Notes under the pieces: model-generated
What the model was told of the DNA's origin: nothing
Database searches by the model: none
What the model saw: the letters and a program-made list of their open reading frames with translations, nothing else
In this document: positions 15,459 through 26,200 of the stretch, piece after piece
Position numbering within the stretch: position 1 is the stretch's first letter
Layout: every line of letters begins with the position of its first letter
Position numbers and translations under genes: made by a program
Source of the DNA: Ramazzottius varieornatus
Taxonomy: Eukaryota; Tardigrada; Eutardigrada; Parachela; Ramazzottiidae
DNA: 64,000 nt
NCBI GenBank assembly: GCA_001949185.1
Contig: BDGG01000004.1
Location: forward strand, 2,732,912-2,796,911
Reading direction: 5' to 3'

Positions 15459-18401
15459 TCAATTTCTGGAATTTATTTCCCCATAAAGGAGAAAACGGTG
15501 GTCGAGAGTGGGGCAACTTAACAGATCTGGTGCGCCAAGCACCACTTCATCATGCACCGTGAATTCAACGGTGGGCTGAACCGGTTGCTTCTTCGGCGCT
15601 GTGGAACAGAATCTCGCGGGACATGCCATGGAATAGAATAACCACTCACGGATATCTCGAACACAAATACGCTGGTACAGAAAGAATGGGATATCACAGG
15701 CACAATAATCCTGAAAAGTCCTATTGCCTATGATTACAGGTTCTTCCACCTTTTCTTCGACTTCAACGTCCCAGAAAGAAGACTTGTTCTCCTTCCCAGC
15801 TTGCGAATGCCGCCGCTTCTTCTTTCTTCTAAACTTGTCGGAGTCTTTAGTCAGTCCCAACATGAACGGTACATTCAAGTTATCCCGGACAGACTTTAAA
15901 AACGAGTTGGCTGCTTTGTTATCTGCCGAGCAACACTGGACGGCGGACAAATCGAACGGATGGGCTTCCGTGTTGAAAACGAAGCTACCCGAGGACAAGA
16001 CGCATGATGATTTTTCTCGCTCCAAGACTTCGGCAGTCCCATCGTCAGTGTGGATGAAGTTGTCCTCGTCGAACAACAGGTATAGGTACTTGATCGTTTC
16101 CGCCAGGAAGAACGACTCCATGCGGTTCTCCAGGTTATGAGTTTCAACGTTCTTCACCTGCAAAACAAAATCTTCGACGTCGCTCCATTACTATTCGGGT
16201 TCACCAAATCAAGAAGAATATACCGTAGCGTATCCACAGGGAACTCGAGCTATCGTTTCGATCGATTCGACAATTTGCGCTCCGAAGTGCAGGAGCATTG
16301 GATCTTTAGTCGATCGGTATAAGTGGTAAATACTTTCTATCAGTTCTGCAAGTGGAAATAATCGAATGAATATTACGAAGTCGGTTCCAAGCACACTACG
16401 AATAACACGTACAGTACCTGGTCGAAGCGGATAACCTTCGCGGCCACGAACAACTTTAGCTTTGACAACATCGAAGAATTCCGGAGTGAAACCGTAGTGT
16501 CGCCATAAGTTCATGTAGTGCATCAAGGAGCGATACGCAGGTTCGATATCTCCAATGCCCGCCAGTATACCAGGCCAGAATGCTTCCAATGACTGGAAGA
16601 AGGCCATTGTGATGTGTGTGGAAAGAGATGAGACCCAGAAAAACCTGCAGATCAAACATCAACGTTAGTTTTCCTGCTGAGCAAGAGCACAGCTAAATAA
16701 AACCATCCGGTCTTTTTGCGTACCAGTCATCGTGGTTGACGTATTTGTGAATAGCGTCCATGCTATCTATCAGTAACAAAAAACCAATCCTTGTCGAGGA
16801 ACAACCGCTGACAAGTTATGTAGAAAAAGGTTCCGAGACAAACCGAGAAGAATGGCCATCAGTTCGGGGCTTTGAAATGCAGCAGCGCCCTATAGCGAAA
16901 GAAGACCATTGGTTTCACGAAGCACGAATTGTATCGAAGTATCATTCATGCCTTAGCTAAGTACTCGAACATGGAATCCACTCCTGCAGAACAATACATA
17001 AATGTGGCAAGTCAAAGAGTTCGACGATTGAGCAAATTAAGGTCCTTCTCAAAGCACTTCTCGCTTACCGGCTCCGATTCCAGCGTCAAGAGCTTTCCAT
17101 TGGCCCGTCTGGACGTCAATGTGGTTACCCAGCTGTAAACTTTGCACGTTAAAAAGTCACCGATGTCACCCACTAGGTACGACAGAATGATGGGCATCCG
17201 AACTAACCAGTCCAAATTTGGTCCTTGTGGACCACATGGCTCGGACAGCCCTCATAGCGACGTCCTCGTACAGGGGATTGCCCGTAAGGCGACTAAGAAC
17301 CCCGAACTCCAACACGAAGGTCGCTACTCCAGCTGTACAAGTCACTGGGGTCTCCTCCTTCGGTACTCCATGAATTAAGTTCACCTAAGAACAAGAAAGC
17401 TTTTCGTCATATTGTTATAAAATGATGATTGGGATCAATATATGACAAAGCAATCCGGGAGTCTGTCCAAATGCAAATTCAGCCATGATGCGTCCCACTT
17501 ACAGTACCGTATGGCATTCCCGTGTTGGTATTGAATGCTACAGGAAGAAATTTCGCAATTACATTGGTTACAAGGCCGGGAAAATCGGAAAAACCACAGA
17601 GTTGTACCGATACCCGGAAGCAATCTTTGCGCGGCATCTTCCGCTAGTTGGAGGAGCCTTCCAGAACATGGCCATTCCGCCTCAACTTGCATTTCGATAC
17701 GGTGAGCCATAAGATGTGCAGCGAGTAACCCACCGACCACTGTATGGAAACGCATAATGTCCCATCCCTCGAGAACCCAAATGTCACGGACTCACAGTAT
17801 TCCAAAATTAATCTACGATCATATCAATCGTACCTGCCTCTGATGTTGGTTTCGAAGACGGAAACGTCCACATCCTTGTCGAAGCGTAAAGTGCTGGTCA
17901 AGTGATTTGTCACTCTCCGAAATTCAGTGTAGTTCCCCATAACTGCGAGTGTGTCCAATGCATCGATCAGCGTCAAGGAGTAACTGAAACAAAACGATAC
18001 AATGACACTGCGTTTGCAGACATTTAATAGGCGGCTGCCACAGGACATGGACATCCTACTAACCTTCCCCAGGTGTCGACGCCGTTGCATGTAAGTGGAC
18101 GGAGCTCGTCGTAGGGAAATGCATTGTGCAAATACGAATCGTATGCATGGTAGAACATTTTCTCTACGCGATGCCTGCAACGAAGACAATTTGCACAGTC
18201 CGTTTGTTATATGCCATTACCATAGTTGAACTAAGCGCCGGAAGTGTGTCGAAGATGCAAGGCTTACCTATAGTGTTCCTGTCTTTGACGGTCGAATTTG
18301 ATGTAGCCATCTGCTCTGGGCACGCAGAAGCTGGACAATATCAAAAAGAGCGGTACAGAGCTCCGGCGGTACTGCCGCAGTGAATCGGAAACCATGACCA
18401 T
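15459..18401 (-). CDS. EDEM2: EDEM2, ER degradation-enhancing alpha-mannosidase-like
   Basis: Thirteen exons join in phase on the minus strand: 18401-18268, 18174-18064, 17983-17838, 17739-17614, 17537-17503, 17384-17208, 17132-17069, 16983-16952, 16889-16840, 16762-16724, 16644-16418, 16345-16224 and 16157-15459, giving 653 residues. The N terminus has a hydrophobic signal peptide ([15 protein letters not shown]). GH47 landmarks follow: [85 protein letters not shown] and [20 protein letters not shown]. The end DLLSCPTL...LLYGEIN resembles EDEM2 specifically. In the family it trims mannose from misfolded glycoproteins for ER-associated degradation. Two introns use GC donors (16951, 17837). 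A 51-nt in-frame stretch (15599-15649) has good splice borders and may be an intron. The exon 16840-16889 donor is the least certain. Confidence 0.92.
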
Positions 18402-18977
18402 GAGGCTTTAGTGATAATGGATACTGCGGCAGATGAGCTTCTGGAAGTGTCTGGAGCGCCTCCGACGTCTTAGCCAGTGTAAAGGATCAAGAAGTCTTGT
18501 AGACCGTTGCGGACCATTTTTGTCCAAGAGGATAAAGGCAACACTGGCAACACGCGTCTCTTATTCCTACTCGAACCGTGGAACGTTTGATATCTTGAAG
18601 ACAGATAGGATTATCTATTTGATGGCGCAGAATCCGCTGAATTTCAGATCATCATTCGATTTTCACGTTCCTCGCATGACATGACATAATGTCATCAAGT
18701 TGGCTCTCTTACCGATATTCGGCGTCATAACGAGATCATTGGTACCGGTACTCGTAGCTCATAATTATTTTTCTTCGCCATCTTCTCGTAATTCCGAACT
18801 TGCAGTTTATTTGTGAGATCCATACTTCTCGAGCTTCCGTACAGACATACTCTTACGTGCAAACCACATCGCATCTCGTTCCCTCTTGCTACGACGACTC
18901 CGGCGAGGACATATTGACGGACAGTTTATCCGATAGAAGAACTTCGGAAGCCACGGATCGCTCAAGAGAATCCAACA
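18402..18977. other. Head-to-head intergenic region EDEM2 / PFDN1
   Basis: This 576 bp lies between two divergent start codons and presumably carries both promoters. It contains ATGACATGACATAATGTCAT near 18676; similar TGACATGACA strings recur at about 19980 and 20089. No exon is seen. Confidence 0.5.
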
Positions 18978-19510
18978 ATGGAAGCAGATCCAGAACTTAC
19001 TAAGGTACCTTATACCGTAAAGAGCCCATAGAGTGCCAGTTATGCAGCTGTCGTTGCTTTCCACTCAGGAAAGCTGAACGTTAGCGTCGGAAGACATCCA
19101 TGTAATCACGTTCTGACACTTCGCGTACTGTATAAGCAGTACACGTGTATACCGTTATATTGCAGGCTTTTCAAGAGCTACAGGCGAAGAAAGTCGAGGC
19201 TGTTCAGCATCTGGACTCTTTAGATGCCAAGATCGCCGGTACTGCCCGCGCAGTGAAAATTTCGGAATTAACTTTGGCGGAAGTGGCTCAACAGGACGCG
19301 TCTGCTAAACTGTATCGAAACGTCGGACGAGCGTACTTTCTGTCGTCGAAAGACAAGATGGAAGATCTGTTCCGCTCGAAAGTGACAAGATTATCCGAGA
19401 ACATTCGTAACTTTAACGACAGCAAAGTTGCCATAAACAACGAACTGAAGGAAGCAGAAAACTCGATCCGCGAACTGATAACAAAGAAACGACAAGGACC
19501 TTCCTCATAG
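18978..19510 (+). CDS. PFDN1: Prefoldin subunit 1
   Basis: Two exons, 18978-19004 (MEADPELTK) and 19166-19510, give 123 residues, against 122 in human. The order is helix, short beta region and helix, as in beta-type prefoldins. Family landmarks are AFQELQAKKVEA, KLYRNVGRAYFLSSKDKMEDLF and a C-terminal coiled coil ending EAENSIRELI. Prefoldin is a jellyfish-shaped hexamer that passes nascent actin and tubulin to the CCT chaperonin in the cytosol (family knowledge). Confidence 0.93.
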
Positions 19511-19525
19511 CTGTCCATTTTACAG

Positions 19526-20090
19526 TTAACTGCATGCCTCTGCGTCGTTCTCTACTCTCTCAAGCCATCTTTGACGTTGCTTTATAACCCAGTATTTTGT
19601 TTTGGGTCTGGCCCAGATTGTAAGAAGGGTTTCCGCAAATGACTTTACAAAATTTTGATCGGGATTCGGAATCCACTGCGGTTCCATCGCGCCCACGAAC
19701 TGTAAGAACCGATAGCGCAACTGCTTTAAGCCGATAGTACTTAAACCCATCGACTTTGTCCACTATGAAGTATCAGAACCAATCGCCTTTTTCCTCTTCT
19801 TTGGCCAGAATTCGCAGGTTTCGTCCGGATCGGGCGAAAAACACTGGTTTGCCATCATACACCAGATACTTTAAAGTGTCAATGACGGGGGACAGGTTTG
19901 GGTCCGGGTGCGTGCAAAAAGACCGCGCGGATGGTGGGTGAAATATCTGGTCAACGTGTGTATCGATCACCTGATCGCTATGACATGACACATAACAGCC
20001 AAAACGGCGCGTACCGGGGGATTCTTTACGCGGACCCGGACCAATCTTGTCCCACTTCATTGGCACTTTAAAGTACGTGAGTGCCTGCGT
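19526..20090 (-). CDS. Unidentified possible gene or gene fragment
   Basis: On the minus strand about 100 codons are open from about 20090 to 19773 (ALTYFKVPMKWDKIGPGP... to ...RILAKEEEKGDWF), then a stop. A second open stretch with an acceptor-like TTCTTACAG upstream runs to 19526 (FVGAMEPQWIPNPDQNF ... ERVENDAEACS). The two could join through a short intron, but I could not find one clean in-phase donor. I do not recognise the protein. It could be a small gene, an unfinished exon set or a decayed insertion; an inverted 19-mer lies inside it. It is convergent with PFDN1. Confidence 0.3.
19867..20075. repeat. Inverted 19-mer pair around about 170 bp
   Basis: TACTTTAAAGTGTCAATGA at 19867-19885 recurs inverted, with one mismatch, at 20057-20075 (TCATTGGCACTTTAAAGTA on the plus strand). 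The core TACTTTAAAGTG is itself nearly palindromic. Both arms lie in the unidentified minus-strand candidate. Confidence 0.6.
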
Positions 20091-21350
20091 GACATGACAT
20101 GATATGACGTTACGTACTGTATGTCATGATCGTTATCGCGTTTGTTATATTTTCATGAAATTGGATTTCTTATACTCGTAATCAGAGTTCCCAGCTATAA
20201 CCATATTTGTAAATTTCCTAAACGACCTTCTGCGAATGAATCTTCCTCAAACATTAATTTCTGCACATACTTCTCGGCCAAATCTGAAGAACTTGTTGTC
20301 GGACGAGGTACAGCAGTCGTCTCCACTGGCTCCAGATTTCTTCGAAGAGACGGAGTCGCTGCGAGAGATACGACTTTCGCACGGATCAGTTTTATCAGTT
20401 CCTATCTGCTGATCTTGCGGGTGGTTTGGATATCGTCCTGCGCTACAGTCGAATTACAGGTACATAAGTATAGTCAGGAAGCAGCTGATAGTCTGCTACC
20501 CTACCCAAGTGCTCACTACAAGTATCCGTTTCTTCACGCTTGCTAAGTACAATGTATATATACTGCGATAAGATATCAGCCAAAATATGCCCAGTAACGA
20601 CCGAATAACGAGCACTCTTCACTTTACAGGTTCGAATAACCGAATGACTTATTCGAACATCACTATGGTATGAATCGAATACGGAATTTTACAGAGGACG
20701 GACAGCAACATTTTTTCTGCATGGTCAGCATGAAGATCGATGCAGTCTAAATAACGCCTCAATTTCGGAATTACCACAGCCGCAGGTATGTTTAAGTGCA
20801 CACCACGAGTGTCGTCTTGAGCTCGATCTTTGTTGGAAATATTATGCGCTCCTCAGACAAGCCCCTGGATGAGTGATATGAGAGCGAAAGGAAAATTCTG
20901 GTTTTTGCCGCCGGCCAGCTAATTGAGATTGCCGCCGATATCCAATAAGGTTGTCAAAGTTGCTGTGAAGGTGAAACGTTCATCTCCTTCCGGCTGTTCG
21001 GGTTCTTGTAACCTCTTCTGTTGCTTGTTTATGTGATCTTCCGAGTTGGTTTTCCTGAAGCTGAGAAGGAAGCAATACGCGCTCGAAGCTGTGGTTCCAC
21101 TTTCCAGCCTGCGTAACTGTGCCACACGTGACGGGTTCTTATGACATCTTTGGGCGTAAACGTTTACGCACGAAGCTCGAGAAGAGTCGTTATCACGCGA
21201 GACGGATGAATTATCGGAGCGACCTAGCCATTCTGAAGCTTGATTAATAACAGTTTTGATGATTGACAGCGGTTGAATCTAAAGATCTGTCCAAACTTGT
21301 CGGGTCGAACAGGTCGCTTAACTGCCCCATTTATGCCGTACTGCTGAGCT

Positions 21351-21521
21351 ATGGAGCTCCACTCGATCGATGTGACTCGTAACTGTAAGTTTTTGGTTCA
21401 GGCAGAAATGCTGCTTTTTAATCTCACTTTTTTTTCAGGCTCGGAAACGAGCGAAAGGTTCTTCGTGGTATTCGGCGCTCTTCAAAAGGCTTTCGAAAGG
21501 CGTAGTCTGTCTAGCGAGTGA
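21351..21521 (+). CDS. Possible 38-residue two-exon small protein
   Basis: ATG at 21351, a GTAAGT donor after 21384 and a pyrimidine-rich TTTTTTTTCAG acceptor before 21439 join in phase to give MELHSIDVTRN...SERFFVVFGALQKAF...RRSLSSE and a stop at 21519-21521. The splice sites are strong but the protein is short and unfamiliar. It may be a 5' leader reading frame of a longer transcript. Confidence 0.25.
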   Translation: MELHSIDVTRNCKFLVQAEMLLFNLTFFSGSETSERFFVVFGALQKAFERRSLSSE

Positions 21522-22590
21522 GATTGAGAGGTTCACACTTATCGACAGCAATCTCGAGAAGGGAAAACAAGGAAGTTTGGCTTCAGAATGAGGAATGAGT
21601 ATTGATCGTAAGGCCCGTACACACGGGATCCTAGCATCGAAGGGATGACCAGCAGACGATAGGGAAGCCGGACTAGAATGTAGAGAGTAGTGGTGTAAAT
21701 GGTGAGGTTGAAAGGAAGGCTGTCACATGCAAAGCGATGATGGAAGAGCCCGCGACGACGTCAAATATTTGGTTATGTAATGGATAATGAGCCCAAGTTT
21801 GAGTTGGTGGATACACTCCTTAGTACGCAGGAACAGTATATAGAGTGGTATTTTTGTTCCTTATCACTCTGCTTATAGCTGCGGTTGGCGATAGCGATGC
21901 TTTGAAGTGAGGGCGATATCTACGAAAAACTGAGTAAAAAGTGAACCAATGAACGCGAGAGTGGAGATCTTTCTGGCCGTGCGGTGCGGCTCTCTATAAT
22001 CTCAGCAGGGATGTTGTTCACACTTCATCGTCTATTTTGCTTCTTTGCGGTGTTCCGCACCGATGCATCGTCAAAATATTCGATACAGCATCATTGCTTG
22101 TTTTATTGCTGACATGTTTGATATCGTTCGGACGTATTAAACCGGTCTTGTTCTCTCACGTAGGTACCGGCCATTATCCTGCGAGTTTTTTCGGCTCTTC
22201 GGTTTTCGATGAGAGAAGACATAGTGGCAGAACATAATATTGATCGTGCTCTCTGTGATGCCTTTGGTTCCAGGTCGGTGCTTGTGTTTAAAACATTGCT
22301 CTCATTGCTGGATATAAACGTCCGTAAACTGGACTATGTAAACTCAACTTTGTTTTGTACTGTACAGTCCTACAAGGGGATCTTTCGGTGCTTCGTGGCA
22401 TAATTGACAATGAAGCCTTGTAAGGCTGACCGCCGTTTATGACTCGAAGGAGCTATAGCTAAGTTGACGTCGGATGTGAACCCGATATGTTGTTGGTGAT
22501 CCGATTTATACACAGCCGCCATCATCGATGTGCGTTGTGTATAGTGTGTGTGATGGTCCTCCTCATCTTGAATGTCATTTCCGCCCAGTT

Positions 22591-22599
22591 TATAAAAGG
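22591..22599 (+). promoter_or_regulatory. TATA box, candidate dystrophin promoter
   Basis: TATAAAAGG is a full TATA consensus. It lies 617 bp upstream of the dystrophin ATG on the same strand. Dystrophin begins with an untranslated exon, so a start near 22620 is reasonable, but no matching donor was fixed. Confidence 0.35.
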
Positions 22600-23207
22600 C
22601 AATCTAGTACACATCAACGCTCCGCTAACCCCTCCTGACACTCTGTCAGCAGCAGAGTTTATCTGCTGGCGCAATTTGCCTGCAGTATACCTTTGAGCGG
22701 CGAGGTGCGCAACCCCCATCGGAAATTGTTGGGCATTCGAATTTATCTTTTGAAGTACTGTATACTGATAACGGAAGCTTCCTCGTTGATATTTAAGGCC
22801 TCCGGCTGAGTGAGTCCGGCAGCTGATCTTTTACGCTGTGGGACATTTGCAGGAAAATCTAATCTGATGGACTTTGAAGAAAGTCACTTGACTAATATGA
22901 AATCAAGATTATCCCAAAAAATTTCAGTATCCGAAATTTTTGAATTTTCTATTGTTGTCTAAATACACGGGATTCTGGTTCATGCTAAGTCTGGTGGAGT
23001 TGAAAGTAGGTAAACTAACTATTTTTCCCGCGTTGTTAGTTGGGTCGTAGGCGCGTAGATTGTGGTTGAAAGGGGTATTCAGAAAAAACATGTCGAGCTC
23101 AAACGCCCACTTTAATTTGTGTTTATCCATCCTTATTACCTGTACTGTAGCTCGCAACAATAGTAAATTAATTTTCTAACGGTTTTCTCGGTCTTGCAGG
23201 ACTCACA

Positions 23208-26200
23208 ATGAGCGTTCGTGAGAGTAAGCGCCGGCAGAAGGGAAAGGAAGAGCTTCCCAAAATCGATCCATCCGAGGAAGTAGCCGACGACGTGATTAAG
23301 GACATCGTCAAAGGCCGCACAGGTAACGTTTTCTGCGTCAGTCGGGGATCCTCGAGAGTGATCTCAGCAAATTTGGCTAATTTACGCTTAGTTCTGCGTG
23401 CGGAGAAGTTGTCCTCGGGAAAAAAACACTTGACATGATTGTGGGTCGAAAATTCGCTCCATGTTGGTACAGTAATCGAGCCGGAAGTGCCGGAACTTCA
23501 AGAAACCGTACGCGAGCACTGTGGATGGTTTGACATTGAGGAGCTACGGGAGACGAATATTAGGGAATTTGGTCGTGCGAAGTGGAACGGAGAATTGATT
23601 TGTCTGGCGATGGATGGAAGACAAAGTGATTTCTCTAATGGATTGAACTTGTTCCCCGTCGGGCTCGACGGTCGGAGACACGTGTCGGCACTTTTTCCGC
23701 TCTAAGTGGTTGAAACCAGCGCAGCATACGATTGTCTTCGAGAAACCTTTTCGGAGTTCCAGGCTCAAAAATCTTGCATTCACATGTGGCTTGCATTCAC
23801 ATGTGGCTTGCATTCACATTTCCGAAATGCGTATCAATATAATAGCATTTGAAAGACCGGCAAACGAAACGTATAGGGCCGATATTCCCAGTGGCGCACT
23901 GTTTCAGCCAAAGACAGTGGAAACATGCGCCAGTTGGATTACTGATCTTGCACGTTTCATTTGCTAACCTCCCCTCTTTGTACTTGTGCTTTTTTCGAGT
24001 CCCTTTCGCATTACGAAATGACATTGTTGATATGGTGGGAACATAAGGAGGACAACAGTTTGTTGATATTATGTGAGGTAACACTAGGAGCAAAAGTAGC
24101 GATTGCTCATTATGGACCACATGGTCATGCAAATTAGCAGAGAAATTTAAGTGACATGCACAGGGTCACAGTGGTGCACTTCACTATCAAAGCATCCGTC
24201 ATATGCTGACCCAACTTCTCTTTCTTCGGCACTTATCAGTGCTAGCATAATTGCTATATTGATGTGATCCATATTTCTGTGATGCAAGTTTGCCGTCGAG
24301 CTAATTCACCGACAGCCGACGGCCAGAAATACAGCCTGTGCATCTCTTTGATGGCTTTTAACTTAATTTTTATGTGTACTGTGCTGAGGCGACCAAAGTT
24401 TCCAAATGTGGGTCCGTCACGGCTGAAACTCTTGTCCGCGTCGCTATCTTCACGCAGATACATCATAGAACAAAGAGAATCTTTGAGGACGAACTCACGG
24501 CGTACTGTAAACGGAAGGCAGGGAAGGTCTTGGTTAAAAATAGTAATTGGTGTTTTTGGAGGAGGTCGCCGCCTGGGTTTCGGAACCCGCGCAGAAATCA
24601 CAAGGCTGCAGCCATCGTAATCCTCTTTTGTTGTTTCAGATGAGCAAGAACGAATCCAGCAGAAAGTGTTCGGCAGATGGATCAACTCGCGTTTCGCAAA
24701 GGTGAAACAGGGCTTTTTCTACCATACTGCACGGTTGAAAGTACCGTTTGTCGATATTACGTATGGTCATAAAGAAGAGCTGGTATGAATTATGCTAACT
24801 TAGAGTTGTGTTGACAGACCATCGAAAAGTAACCCTTGTACCTGTGCGTTTGTGATTACCCTGTCAATCTCCCTTGGGCCGTGAAACTACGCGATAGAGA
24901 ATCGCGTTATTACGCTTGTCGTTGTGCATTGTAGGCGAACAGTCCCCTGCGCGTTGATGATCTCTTTCAAGACTTCCGCACCGGAGTAACCCTCGCTGCT
25001 TTGGTGGAACTCATAACGGGGATCAAAGTGGTGATTTCATCTCAAATCTTGATCCTTTCTTTATTACTGATAAATAGCCTTTATTGTTGTTAGCCTGTCG
25101 AGAAGGGTCGTACCCGATTCGCCTGTGCGTCGAATATCTCGTCGGCGCTTGAAGTCCTCCAGAACGAAGTGAGATTCCACTTGACAATGCACTCATCAAG
25201 TGCTCACCGACTGCCGATTGCGTTCTCACGCCTAACCTTGTGATTGTTTTGCAGATTAAGCTGGTGAGTGTCTCTACCGAGGATATTGAAGAAGGCAACA
25301 GCAAGCTGACTTTAGCGCTCACTTGGTCCATCATTCAGCACTATTACGTGAGTTTAAAGCATCCTGCCGAATAATCTATACCGTATTTTCTATATTTCGC
25401 TCGAGAAAGAACCGATCGCCTGTTTCATGAATGTTTTCCTTGAAATGTAGGTGAAACGCCTTGGTAGTACCGTCAGCGACCTCCGAGTGAACAATTTGGA
25501 GAAGACTCTTCTATGCTGGTGTCAGTTAGCCACCAAGGGGTAAGTGCTGGACATTCAGGGAAACTTCCGCGTATATAATCGTTACAATGAACGATTTTAT
25601 TTCTTCTAGATATGCTCATGTTGACGTCAAGAACTTGCATACCTCCTGGACCGACGGTCTAGCCTTTAATGCTGTGATACATAAATACCGGTAACTTTCG
25701 GACTATCGGCTTTTGCGAGAAGTGCGTTAATTGAAATTGCGGAAGTTTCATCGACGCTGTTGTTTTTTACCAGTGAGGACCTGTTCAAGTACAGTGATCT
25801 GTTAAGCAATACGGCTAAAGTTAACCTTCGCCACGCCTTTGATCTAGCAGCACAGCACTTGGACGTGCCCCGCTTACTGGAACCGGAAGGTAAGTCTTCA
25901 TTTCTGATCTGCTGCCTCGTGATTGTGCTCGATAAATTAGTTCGTTTTTTAGATCTTCTACAAAGTTATGTGGACCAGAAAAGCATTGTGATATATTTAT
26001 TGTGTCTTCTGGAGTCGCTACCTCACGAGAGCATGGAAATGAATGCGGTGACATCGGTTTCCATGTTGGAAACGAACGTACGCTAAGCAATTTTTTATAG
26101 TGCTGGCTGTCTGCTGGGTAACCTTTAACCTTGCCTGATTCTAGCCGGCGGCAGGCGATGCGGATTCCAACCGAACATATCAGAGTTCAGCGGAAGCCGT

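Larger units (their letters stand above)
20076..23207. other. 3.1 kb region with only weak gene candidates
   Basis: This is the sparse stretch before dystrophin. At 20240-20462 the plus strand has protein-like pieces in two frames (NLKNLLSDEVQQSSPLAPDF; DQFYQFLSADLAGGLDIV followed by a GT donor) that I could not join or identify. A small two-exon reading frame lies at 21351-21521. A TATA box is at 22591. A minus-strand open stretch at 20919-21125 (MAQLRRLESGTTASSAYCFL...) has no family resemblance. A perfect acceptor (CTTGCAG, ending at 23199) just before the dystrophin ATG shows that dystrophin has an untranslated upstream exon somewhere here. Confidence 0.5.

Noticed and set aside
20632-20661. 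GGTTCGAATAACC... string resembling a tRNA T-loop (B box)
   Set aside because: No A box, acceptor stem or anticodon arm can be built around it. It is a small inverted repeat, TTCGAATAA / TTATTCGAA.
23323-24639. Several 80-140 codon frames in the first dystrophin intron
   Set aside because: None joins in phase to the CH1 exon and none resembles a known domain. They are probably chance frames in the longest intron.
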